Source: Pithys albifrons albifrons
Lineage: Eukaryota; Chordata; Aves; Passeriformes; Thamnophilidae
Assembly: GCF_047495875.1 (NCBI RefSeq)
Contig: NC_092459.1
Location: 19,701,795-19,765,794, forward strand
DNA length: 64,000 nucleotides
Reading direction: 5' to 3'
Shown: positions 51,078 to 61,796 of the stretch, in pieces
How the letters are laid out: the number at the start of each line of letters is the position of its first letter
Numbering within the stretch: the first letter of the stretch is position 1
Program-made: the position numbers and the translations under genes
Notes under the pieces: generated by a model
What the model was told of the DNA's origin: nothing
The model's input: only the letters and a program-made list of their open reading frames with translations
The model's database searches: none

Positions 51078-54000
51078 GTGGCCAACCGGCATCTTCCATG
51101 CGGTCAAACAAAAACAAAAAGATTTCAAAGGCATACACCTGCCTGCAAAGGTGTGCTCAAACTAACACTCACATGTTGGAACATCAGAACCATGCTTGAT
51201 ACTGGGGATAGTGGATGTCCTGAGCGTCGTTCTGCTCTAACTGCCCATGAAATGTCATGGCTCAACATTGACATTGCTGCTCTCAGTGAAGTTCGTCTTC
51301 ATGAGGAAGGCAGCCTTAAAGAACATGTTGCCAGCTGCACACTCTACTGGTCAGGCAAACCCAAAACCGAAAGTCACCTTTCAGGAGTTGGCTTCATGAT
51401 TAAAATTGCCATTGCCTCCAAACTTGAAAATCTGCCGACAGGTCATTCCGATCGCATTATGTCCTTACGCCTCCCTCTACACAACAAGCAACATGTTCTT
51501 TTTAGCGTATACGCCCCAACTCTCCAACCTGACCCAGCGGAAAAAGACAAATTCTACACAGACCTGCGCCGTCTCACCCAAAATGTTCCTGCAGATGATA
51601 AGATCATAATCCTTGGTGACTTTAACACCAGAGTAGGTAAGAATTCTGAAGCCTGGAAAGGAGTCCTGGGCAAGCATGGCGTTGGAAACTGCAATGACAA
51701 CGGACACCTCCTGCTAGAGTTTTGTGCAGAACGGCAGCTCACCATCACCAACACTATCTTTCAACAGAAAGACAGCCTGAAGACAACCTGGATGCATCCT
51801 CGATCCAAGCACTGGCACCTCATTGACTATATCTTAGTACAACAGAGAAATGTCAGTGATGTCCGTCATACTCGAGTGATGCCGAGTGCAGAATGTCAAA
51901 CAGACCACCGCCTTGTGCGCTGCAAACTTAACCTTCACTTCAAGCCCAAACCTAAGAGAGGTGGCATTCCAAGGAGGAGGCTCCAAGTCAGCAATCTTCA
52001 AACAGCCACAGTGAGAGACAGCTTCCAGGTAAACCTTCAAACTAGATTTAAAGATAATCCCATAGATCCCTCTCCTGAAGTGCTTTGGCAACATATTAAA
52101 AGTTGCATCCTGCAGTCCTCTGAAGAGTCCCTAGGGTTCTCCTCCAAGAAAAACAAAGACTGGTTTGATGAAAACAATCAAGAGATCCAGAAATTGTTGA
52201 AGAAGAAGAGAACTGCTCACCAAGCACACCTTGCTCAGCCATTTTGCCATATAAAAAAAGCCGCCTTTAGTCTTGCATGCAGTAAGCTCCAACAGAAACT
52301 TCGAGACATCCAGAACAAATGGTGGCTCAACCTAGCAGAAAAGACACAACTACGCGCAGATTTGGGTGACCAAAGAGGATTCTATGAGGCCCTGAAAGCA
52401 GTGTACGGACCCACACACCAGGTTCAAAGCCCCCTACTCAGTGCAGATGGTCAACTGCTTCTAACAGATAAAACCTTCATCCTGAACCGATGGTCTGAGC
52501 ACTTTCAGACTCTCTTCAGTGCCAACCGTGTAGTCCAAGGCTCAGCAATTCAGCACATTACACAACCGGTGAAACATGAATTGGATGCAGCCCCTACTAT
52601 GGGAGAGATACTCAAGGCCATACAACAGGTAAAAACTGGCAAGGTAGCTGGGGTTGATGGAATTCCACCTGAAATCTGAAAGCATGGAGGTCAAGCACTC
52701 CATGCCAAATTCCATGAGCTTGTTGTGCGTTGCTGGGAACAAGGGGAACTACCATCAGATCTCCGTGATGCAGTCATCATCTCCCTGTACAAGAAGAAAG
52801 GAGAAAAATCAGACTGCTCAAATTACCAAGGTATTACTTTGCTCTCCATTGCTGGTAAAATCCTTGCAAGAATACTTCTGAACAGATTAGTACCCACTAT
52901 TGCAGAAGATCTTCTACCTGAAAGCCAGTGTGGTTTCAGAGCCAATAGGAGCACCACAGACATGGTGTTTGTTCTCAGACAACTACAAGAGAAGTGTAGG
53001 GAACAGAACAAAGGTCTCTATGTAACCTTTGTTGACCTCACCAAAGCTTTCGACATTGTAAGCAGAAAAGGCATGTGGCAGATCCTGGAACGTTTAGGAT
53101 GTCCCCCCAAGTTCCTCAAAATGATCATCCTCCTACATGAGGATCAGCGTGGACAAGTCAGATATGGCGATGCACTCTCTGAGACCTTTTCAATAACCAA
53201 TGGTGTGAAACAAGGTTGCGTTCTTGCACCAACTCTATTCACAATCTTCTTCAGCATGATGCTCCAAAGAGCCACAGCAGACCTCGATGAAGAAAACGGC
53301 ATCTACATCTGATATCATACCAATGGAAGCCTATTCAACCTAAGGCGACTGAAGGCCCACACCAAGACCCTGAATCACCTTGTCCGCGAGCTGATTTTTG
53401 CTGATGATGCCACCCTCGTTGCTCACACAGAAGCAGCTCTGCAGCGCTCAACATCCTGCTTTGCAGAGGCTGCTGAGCTTTTTGCACTGGAAGTCAGCCT
53501 GAAGAAGACGGAAGTTCTCTACCAACCTGCACCTCAAGAAGTCTTCCATAATCCTCACATCACCATGGGCAATTCAGAGCTTAAGTCAGTCCAGCAGTTC
53601 ACCTATCTGGGAAGTATCATTTCCTCAGACGGTAAGATTGACAAAGAGATAGACAACAGACTGGCAAAGGCATACAAAGCCTTCAGAAAACTCCATAAAA
53701 GAGTCTGGTCCAATAAACACCTGAAGAAAAGTACAAAGATGAGTGTCTACAGAGCCATTGTACTGTCTACTCTTTTATATGGGTCTGAATCCTGGGTCAT
53801 CTACCGCCACCACCTGCGGCTTCTTGAACGCTTCCATCAGCGCTGCCTCCGTTCAATCCTAAACATCCACTGGTGTGATTACGTGACCAATGTGTCTGTT
53901 CTTGAACAGGGAGGGGTCAGCAGTATCAAGGCCATGCTGATGAGAACGCAGCTGTGCTGGGCAGGGCACGTCTCCAGGATGGAGGATCACCGCCTTCCAA

Positions 54001-54347
54001 AGATTGTGCTCTATGGTGAACTCACCACCGGCTGCCGCAAGAGAGGAGCCCCGAAGAAGAGATACAAGGACTCCCTGAAACAACACCTCAGCCTTGGCCA
54101 TATTGACTGCCACCAATGGTCCACTCTGGCCTCAAATCGGGATTCATGAAGACACACCATTCACGACACTGCTGCTTCCTTTGAGAATGCACGGAGAGTC
54201 AGTCTTGAGGAGAAAAGACAACGCAGAAAGAACCGTTCCTTGCCAATGTCACCTAGGGAGACGTTCTGCTGTGCCTTCTGTGACCGAACCTGCCTATCCC
54301 GTATCGGCCTTTTTAGCCACCAGCACGCTTGCAGCAAGCGTGGGTAG
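51078..54347 (+). pseudogene. RTE-type ORF: AP endonuclease + reverse transcriptase + C2HC finger, with three in-frame stops
   Basis: The product would nick target DNA and reverse-transcribe the element RNA at the nick. One frame of 1,089 codons ends at TAG 54,345-54,347. Numbering codon 1 at 51,078, the endonuclease shows N35 (CWNIRT), E71 (SEVRL), Y145 (YAP), D181/N183 (GDFN) and D276/H277 (TDH). The reverse transcriptase shows D653 (FVDLTKAFD), a VKQGCVLAPTLF block and catalytic D776/D777 (FADDA). The C-terminus carries a CxxC...HxxxC finger. Lesions: TGA at 52,677-52,679 (codon 534, before KHGG, where a Trp is expected), TGA at 53,310-53,312 (codon 745, expected Arg, CGA) and TGA at 54,147-54,149 (codon 1024, expected Trp). 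There is no frameshift. Codon 1 is GTG in the strong Kozak context acc-GTG-G, so an ATG was probably lost. The first in-frame ATG is codon 39, downstream of N35. It should not be annotated as a host 'craniofacial development protein 2-like' gene. Confidence 0.93.
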
Positions 54348-54388
54348 TGCCCTTCGCAAATCTTCATTTGAGAAGCCTAGCCATGATG
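54348..54388 (+). other. Short 3' UTR and ATGATGAT tail of the RTE-type element
   Basis: Only about 40 bases separate the TAG from the target duplication. The end ccATGATGAT is a trinucleotide repeat rather than poly(A), as known for RTE-clade 3' ends. Confidence 0.8.
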
Positions 54389-54399
54389 ATCATTAAGGT
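54389..54399. repeat. Target-site duplication, right copy (atcattaaggt)
   Basis: Exact match to 50,384-50,394. The CR1 sequence continues directly from here. Confidence 0.9.
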
Positions 54400-54732
54400 T
54401 AGAAAAGACCTTCCAGATCACTGAGTCCAATCTTTGACAGAATACCACCGTGCTAACTAAAACATAGTACTAAGTGCCACATCCAGTCATTTCTTGAACA
54501 CTTCCTGGGATGGTGAATCCGTCATACCCCTGGATAGCCTGTTCTAATGGTTAGCAACCTTTCAGTGAAGAAATTCTTCCTGATATCCAACAAGAAGCTC
54601 CCTTGGCACTGCTTGAGACTATATCATCTTATCCTGTCATTAGTTGCCTGGGAGATGAGGCTGACCCCCCCTAACGCTACAATTTCCTTTCAGGTAGAGC
54701 AATAAGGTCTCCCCTGAGTCTTCTTCATTTAT
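54400..54732 (-). mobile_element. CR1 LINE, right piece of the element split by the RTE insertion
   Basis: Antisense CR1 3' UTR: 'agaaaagaccttccagatca', 'tgctaactaaaacatagtac', 'gtgccacatccagtcatttc', 'agtgaagaaattcttcctga' and 'ggtctcccctgagtcttctt'. Together with 50,352-50,394 it makes one continuous 5'-truncated CR1 of about 365 bp. Confidence 0.9.
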
Positions 54733-57187
54733 AAGAAATATGAATTTGTCTTTCAAAAATAAAACAGAATCAAAAATTTTGACTGTCACTTTTTGGTCAG
54801 TAAAGGTAAAATAACAGATCTATGAGGACATAAAAACATCTGACAACAGAGTCTGGTTATTTTAACTGTTTTACATAAAATAAGAACATTTTGATTCAAA
54901 GGAATGGTTAATATGATTATAGAAACCAGTCATTTTTAGGATGGACTAGAATAAGTGGGACAAGATAAAACATGAAACACAATTATGAAAGAACAAAACA
55001 ATATTCACATTTTATATATTTTGAAGCTACAAAAGAAGCAAGTGAAATGAGGGAAGGAAGAGTGGCTTCCATATCAGGAAGAAGAAAATGCATTAAGTGT
55101 TGCTGGAAGATTGAAGAAGACAAAAGAGGAATTATTACAAAATTAAATGAAAGGTAGAAATGAAAAGGTTTGAATCACATATTTGAAAACAATGAACCCT
55201 GTCAGGAGCATAAGATTTAAAAATAAACCAAAACCAATAAAATCATATAAAAATCTTAAATAACATTTATAGAGGGCTTCAAAATCCTATAAAAAGGACC
55301 AATAAAATTTTACGTGACAGCAAAGGACCAGAGCTGATGGCCCTGGAGAACTTTCATGAAGTTTTGCTTTTCTGAAATACAATACAAATCCCAACGCTAA
55401 GTAGGAGAGAGACCAAACACTAAGTACGATCTTAGACCTCATGCACCTCTTTTCAATAATCATGTCTAAGTCACATAGTTTGAGTCTGTTAAATTACTTG
55501 AAAAAGGAATAGTTACTAAGAAAGAAACCTGGGATTTGCTCTTGGAATATTCAGAAGGGCTGACTTGCTGATTCATCTCTCTTTTACAGAACACGTAAAA
55601 ATTTATACCTATGTAGAGTCCTGTGAGAAGTGAGAAGAAAGAATAAGCATTCTTCAAGATTTCAAGATAACAAAGAAAAATCAAATAAAAACGCTGGAGA
55701 TAAGGACATACTTTCAATCATACTATGTTCTAGTACTTGTATGCCTCTGCTGAGAGAGGTTTCACAGCTCTTAAATTCTCTGAAGTGGGCATCTGTGCTG
55801 TTGTTTTGATGAACTAAGCTGCCTCCCTCTCTTTTCAAAGGCAGTAGATTAGATCCTCTGACCTCAGAGAGATGTATCCTAGGATTAAATTGCTTAAATG
55901 TAAGCATCTTTTGCCATTTGACTTATCACCTCAGCTCCTCAACTATTCTACCTAAGGGTATATGCATCCCCTAAAAGTCTGTAACATAAATGACAAAAGT
56001 GCACTAATAGCTCAGATAGTCCAAAGCAACCCCAAGGACTTTAAATGCCTACTATAGGCACCTGAACTCTCATAGAATTTCCTGCCCTCTTCATGGAAAA
56101 TTAAGCCAGCATCTCTTAAGTCCAGTACCATGACCTTGAAATCGATTTAGAACTTTCATGAACAGCACGAGCAAGGATGCTTTCAAAGGGAAAATGAGGC
56201 AGAATGGAAAGTGACCACTGAGTAAGGAGGGCAATGACTGCCCAGAGGACCTGAACCAGACTGATCATGACAGCAGTAGGCTCCAGTGACACTCTAGTGA
56301 CTGTCAGAAAAGGCAAGGTAATGTGTCAGATCTGGTTCCCTGCAGCAAGTCTAGCCAGAAATACAACATGGGACCAGAACAGGCAGACACAAGCAATGCT
56401 GAAGTCTCAGCTGAAACAGAACTCCAGAACCCATGAGCAAGAGAAATAGGGACCCCCCAGAGAAGGTTGATAAGGTTGAGGCTGTAGCCATGCCCTTGTA
56501 CACACACAAAAAAAAGTACTGGTTAGACCACCAAGAAAGGCATGGCTCTGGGGTGCTTAAGAGATTCAGTGGATGAAGAGAGAAATAAATTCTACTTCTA
56601 TAACATTTCAGGAAGATAAAAAACATTTGTATAAAAATGAGATTAATTGTTTTAAAATAGACAGAAAGTCTCCAAGCCAGGTTAATTATCCTTTCACTGC
56701 AAGTTGATGGATCTGGTTCTAATTCATCCAGCCAAAAAGAGCATTTTACTTTTCATATTGTTGAGGAAAATAACAAGGGAGCAACAACTAACTACAAAGA
56801 AATTGATAGTTTTGCATATTAATACAAGGTATTTTCAATATTATTTTGTGAAATATCATTGTTTTCCTTTTGTAGATAGGAATGCAGCACTGAATAAAGG
56901 TTAAGGTGAACTTTTTAGGCTTACTGGATTACTATTCACCTGGGCCACTACAGAAGTAATGCCAGAGTTTCCTAAATTCCAGACATGTCCTCTGGTCACT
57001 GGTTCACACTTGTTTTTTCTTTTTTTCTTGTTTTTGGGGTTTTTTTATACTATTTAAATGATCATGTAAAGCTAGTTTGTAACTACTCATGCTCATTCAG
57101 TTGAAATTAGCTCTTACTGCAAGCAATATTCAAGTACTATGGAAAGATAAATTTCCGAAATTTAATCTAACAAATATGATGGGCACA
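54733..57187. other. Unique sequence, no gene seen
   Basis: No recognisable exon or repeat. A T-rich tract lies near 57,012-57,046. Confidence 0.5.
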
Positions 57188-58601
57188 AAAAGCACTGGTA
57201 GACGGTAGGCACAAGCTGAGCCAGTCAGTGTAGCATGCTTGTGGCCCCAGATATCTAAGGGCATCACAGACCTGTTATTGCTCAGTCTCAGGTGGCTGAC
57301 CACCATTTATCCCTCTTAAGAATTTGGAAGCTGAGCACTCAGGGGTTGTGTAACTAGTTAGCATGCCACAGTCTCATTTGTTACAGGAATTAACCAGACA
57401 AATTGCTTTACCAACTAAGAATAGCCATGCACCACCACCCACAGAATCAAGAAAGAGCTCTGAATCTGTCGATCCAGACTGTGTCCAGGCCAGGTGAGGT
57501 TTCCTGTGTTCAGTCAAATTAAGCCACAGGCTCCATTCTGGTGGTGCCCTTCCATCAATTCCTTTAAGTTTCAGCTTTGCAATCATACTCCCCTTAGAAC
57601 CCAAAGACTTGGGTTTCACAGGAGCTGCCCAGTGGGTCATGGTAATTACACCGCCAGATCGCCAGCTGGCATCATTTATGGTCAGAACTATGACAGTATC
57701 TGATCATCTTCAAACCTTCGACTTTCATTCTTGTTTAATGAAAACATTCCTGGCAAATGCTTTCATTCAAGGTTGTCTTTCGCTGATCCAAGAATTTTAC
57801 CTTTAGCAGTACAACACAAATGCCCCTGGCACTCCCTCTCAATCACGGCCTCATTTCCAAAAACCAACAACATAGAAACGGAGTCCTATTCCATTATTCC
57901 TCGATGAAGTATGTCAGTGGCTGGCCTGCTTTGACCACTCTAATTTTCTCAAAGTAAATGCTTTGGGCCCTGCAGGACACTCAGCTAAGAGCATCAAGGG
58001 GGCATCAAGAGGCAGGTCCTGGGACAGGTGGTGGCTCGCCTTGGACAGACTGCCAGCTCAATCCCAACATCCAACTATGATCTTTTTAACTGCAGCAACT
58101 TTAAGATATGTTATTGTAGCTGGAAATACCGTGTCTGCTGACACCAGACTTGCACTCCAATGGATCATAGCTCAAAGATTTAAAGTACCTCATTCCAGTT
58201 ACAGGGCCTCAAAAGAGTCCTGTTTTTTTTTTCACTCCTACCTCCCTGGGTCAGGAGTGGGTCATTTGCATGCCTGCTGCCTTCCTTGGATATGGTAGCT
58301 GTTTCTCACACTCCCAGAATCAAACATTGATTATCTGTCACCGTGGTCACCATGGTAGGCAGATAGTACCATTAAAAATTGATAGGGCAGAAATTTGAGG
58401 GGGTCATCACCACTGTGGGGGTGTGCAATGGGCTTGAGGTACCAAAACTACCAGGCAGGCCTGGGTTGGTTTTGGTCTGATAAATACTTGCAACCCTGGA
58501 GCTCAGCGCTTGTGGCATGTGTTAGCTCTACAATTACCACAGTTATCCAAGGAGTGAGAGAAGAGTGACCAAAGAAACCACAACTGATTTAATGAGCATT
58601 T
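57188..58601 (-). pseudogene. 18S ribosomal RNA pseudogene, truncated at both ends, antisense
   Basis: The minus strand follows vertebrate 18S rRNA in order for about 1.4 kb. Landmarks, read on the minus strand: start at 'aatgctcattaaatcagttg' with 'ggataactgtggtaattg' (58,520-58,600); 'ggtgaccacggtgacagata' near 58,350; 'ttccaaggaaggcagcaggc' near 58,285; 'gttaaaaagatcatagttgg' near 58,080; 'gcatttgccaggaatgtttt' (57,741-57,760); the near-universal 'aaacttaaaggaattgatgg' (57,552-57,571); 'ccacccacagaat' region; 'gcatgctaactagttacaca' near 57,355; 'cacaagctgagccagtcagt' at the 3' break. It covers roughly nucleotides 90-1570 of the ~1,830-nt RNA. It has many CpG-decay substitutions and small deletions in GC-rich helices. 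It cannot make a functional rRNA. No poly(A) tail and no 28S or ITS sequence is attached. Confidence 0.92.
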
Positions 58602-59196
58602 TGATATTGTCATAGTCATTATGGAGACAGATAATTCAGGTTAAACTGCAAAAATAGTAGTGATGACAGGCTAATTTAAACAATTATTTTTTTTTAATTT
58701 AACAACAAACACAATTGTGGTGAGGAAGGGAATGCAACAAGTGAACATAGAAGAAGCAGCAGAATCACCTCTGTGTCTGCTAAAATACCTGGGATGAGAG
58801 CAAGTTCAAATGGTGAGGAAGGAGTATATTAAGATTAAACATAGTTTTTTGGGTTTTTTTTTCCTCACTCAAGAATGTAAAAATATAGTGAAGAAAAGCG
58901 TTTAAAAATAGCCCAAAAGAAATATGACATGAATATTTTCTTACTGAATGAGAGACATGACAGGATAATGGAGATAGAATACCATCACCTTAGATTCACT
59001 GTCAACTAGAGCTCAGCGTAACTTACAAAATTTCACTTTGCTGTGACTATAGGGAATAAGTTTGCCTTATCATATAAGAACACAGACACTTTTCAGACAG
59101 CATGGTAAAAAAACCCCACCAAAACCCTATTTTATTGTCATTATATGCAAATATAGATGACTCAAATTTTGTTTCCTGTAATTCACAAGGGCATAG
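58602..59196. other. Unique sequence, no gene seen
   Basis: AT-rich spacer between the 18S copy and the next LTR. T-rich tracts near 58,687 and 58,850. Confidence 0.5.
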
Positions 59197-59201
59197 CTTT
59201 T

Positions 59202-59771
59202 TGTAGTGGTTTTAGCTAAGCCTCAAATTGTCAGGCTCAGAGAATCTATGTGGATTGGGAGAAAGCCATCACCTGACTGGGTAACCAGGAAGTATTTCAT
59301 ACCAGATGACACAAACTTAAGATATGGGGCAGCAGTGGGAGGTGTTAGCTCAGTTCCATGATGGCTGGAGTGAAGAGAAGACTGCTGCAGTTGCTCGTTT
59401 CTGTTAGGCCCTGCTCCTGCTGCCACTACATCATATTTTGTTTGAGTTCAGGGAAGTAGAAATATTTTGTTATTATACTTTCTCTTTCCTGCTAGGTGTC
59501 TTTTAGAGTGCTTATGAATTTAGAGTAATGGACCTTGTATTTCTTGTTATACTGTACTATACATAACTTGTGTAAGCGTGTGTTATATTGTAGTTTTCTC
59601 TTAATTTTCTCTTTTCTGTATAAATACATGTAGTCAGTTTCAGTATAAACCTGGTTTGAGGGTTTTCTTTTTCCTCTCCCTCTTCTTTTTTCCCTTAAGT
59701 GGTTGGAGGGAGGAGGAACCCTTTTCACTCTGTCCTGGACAGTTGGCATTTTGCCAGCTCAACCCAAGACA
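59202..59771 (+). mobile_element. Solo LTR (family A), 570 bp, plus strand
   Basis: Starts TGTAGTGGTTTTAGC and ends CTCAACCCAAGACA. It has an exact 5-bp target duplication, ctttt (59,197-59,201 and 59,772-59,776). A TATA box (TATAAATA) lies at 59,619-59,626 and a pyrimidine-rich segment follows it. The terminal hairpin (TTGGCATTTTGCCA) is just before the end. It is the closest relative of the LTR at 61,797. A 5-bp duplication fits class III (ERVL-like) or some class II elements. No coding sequence attached. Confidence 0.92.
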
Positions 59772-59776
59772 CTTTT

Positions 59777-61229
59777 CAAAGGAAAATTATATTTACTGGG
59801 ATTTTTTTGTTGATTTTCATGACAGATAGACATATTAATGTTCAGCTGCATTTAGCCTTCTAAGGTGATTGGAAGTTTTTCAATTTTGGTAATTTAGTGT
59901 TGGATTTTCATATGTCTGTATTGCTTAATACTATCACTGTGAAAGAGTTCACACATGAGTAGGCAATCATATCTCAGCAGTACAAAAACCATTTATTATT
60001 TACATTTTCCTTCTGTGTATCAACAGTGACAGTAGTATAAAATGCCAATGGCCCAGGTATATCAGAGCTATATTGGGCATAAGAAAACATTTTTCTTCAG
60101 TATGGATTATAGTGGCAGGCACACACAGATATGGAGTCAAAAAATGCTTAGTTCATGTGTTAACTCTTGTAATGATTGTACTGAATATCCTATCCAGGCA
60201 CGGTATACAGCAGCAGGTTCCTGAAAATTCTGCTGACTTGCTGTAAACCTAATGTTCCAGCAATGTATAGACAAGGGAATAGAGGATTGGGGAGGGAACA
60301 CTAAGGGAGACACAGGAGAAGAAATGTTGAGGCACAAAAGTCTCAAGTAACACTGGGGTGCAGATACATGGAAGAGCCAATACTTTTATTTTTACTACAG
60401 AGTAGTGGTTAGGTCAGGATCGAAAAATATCTTGAAAATTATCTTCAAACCATATTCAACATTACTAAGCTATGCAGCCTGCACTTTCCTCCTGATGGTG
60501 GAAATTTATATGGTAAAAATGTTTGGGTTTTTTTATATACACTCTGTCTACATTAATAAAATCAAACATTCAAGGGCCATTCTCTTGCCTTGAGATGAAA
60601 TCGCATGGCATGGCTTATGTGCACCCAGCTGAACACTCTCACTGTGCAGAACAGGGAGTCTGAATCCACATACACAGTTGGAGTTGGTCCCTGGACCATG
60701 CCTTCCTCCTGAGCCATGCCTGCATTATGCCCAGAAAAGTTACCTGGCTCATTACAAAAGAAAATGGGTGCTAACAATTTTACAGGATAAATGGCTATAG
60801 GTCACCACGCAGATGCATTCCCATTCATTGACTAGATATAGCCATAGGAATGAAAATAAAATATAATTTAGGATTAGCTTTCAATTGGGATTTGATATGA
60901 CAGAATCAAACACATTTGGACATTATAGTCAATCTCAAATGGATACAAAATGGAAACACTGCTTACTGAAACTGGTGAACCAATTTCTTTAAGAGAAATA
61001 CTGTAATTTCTGGTAGTTATCAAATGCAATGCAGTTCTTAGTTCTCTCCAATGCCCACTAGTAACTACAGTATTAATTCATGGTGATGTGTTGTTGTCTA
61101 TTTTGTAAATATAATGTACCACTCTCACCATGTTCAGGCAAATTCTAATTTTCCTCTCTGATGAAAGAGAGCTGTAGCTCACTCTGCAGTAATAAACAAG
61201 TTTCCAACAAGATTTTTAAACAAGTTTCC
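59777..61229. other. Unique sequence, no gene seen
   Basis: The interval between the first family-A LTR and a CR1. It has no gag, pro, pol or env similarity that I can see, which argues against it being the inside of a provirus. Confidence 0.55.
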
Positions 61230-61789
61230 CCCCTGTACTTGGCATTGGTGAGACTGACCCTCAAGTACTGTATTCAGTTTTGGGCCCCGCACTTTAAAAG
61301 GACATTGAGGTGCTGGAGCATGTCCAGAGACGGGCAGTGATGCTCATGAAGGGACTAGAAAACCTGTCTTAAGAAGGAACAGCTGGGCAAACTAGTTTCA
61401 TTTAGTCTGGAAAAAAGGAGGCTCAAGGGGGACCTCACCGCTCTCTACAATTACCTGAACAGAGGTTGTAGTGGGGTGGGAGTTGGTCTCTTCTGCTGCG
61501 CCTGTAGGAGAGGACAAGAGAAAATGGGCTTAAACTGAGACCAGGAAGATTCAGATTAGATATCAGAAAATTTTTTCACTGTTACAATGTTCAAGCAGTG
61601 GAATAGGCTGCCCCAGGGAAGTGGTGGAGTTACCATGCCTGGAATGTTTACGAAATGTCTGGATCTGGTGCTGGGTGATGTAGTTTAGTGGTTTAGCAGT
61701 TACAATGGTAGTGCTGGGTTAGTGGTTGAAGTGGATGAACTTCAAGGTCTCTTCCAACACCTTGATGAATTTATGATTCTATGATTCCA
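61230..61789 (+). mobile_element. CR1 LINE 3' portion with octamer tail, plus strand
   Basis: Sense CR1 with 'tcaagtactgtattcagttt', 'catgtccagagacgggcagt', 'gaaaaaaggaggctcaaggg', 'ttacctgaacagaggttgta' and 'ggaataggctgccccaggga'. It ends 'gatgaatttatgattctatg attcc', i.e. recognisable ATTCTATG-type terminal repeats. A family-A LTR begins seven bases further on. Confidence 0.93.
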
Positions 61790-61796
61790 GTACAAT

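Larger units (their letters stand above)
50395..54388 (+). mobile_element. Full-length RTE-type non-LTR retrotransposon, 3,994 bp
   Basis: Bounded by an exact 11-bp target duplication inside an older CR1. It consists of a GC-rich 5' region of about 680 bp, one long frame (endonuclease, reverse transcriptase, C-terminal finger), a 3' UTR of only about 40 bp and a terminal ATGATGAT microsatellite-like tail in place of poly(A). The short 3' UTR, trinucleotide tail, N-terminal AP-endonuclease and absence of an RNase H motif that I can see are typical of the RTE clade. AviRTE is the RTE family I know from some bird lineages, but I cannot confirm identity without alignment. CpG dinucleotides are still frequent, and lesions are few, so insertion was recent relative to the CR1s around it. 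Confidence 0.93.

Noticed and set aside
52677..52679. Programmed TGA readthrough or selenocysteine in the RTE frame
   Set aside because: Expected residues are Trp and Arg and no recoding element is apparent. Simple transition mutations explain it better.
51078..54149. Host 'craniofacial development protein 2-like' gene
   Set aside because: That name is often given to RTE-derived endonuclease/RT frames. Here target duplication, tail and RT motifs show a retrotransposon.
57188..58601. Functional 18S rRNA gene or ORFs of 88-111 codons in this block
   Set aside because: Ends are missing and conserved helices carry many substitutions and deletions. The ORFs are chance frames across rRNA-derived sequence.
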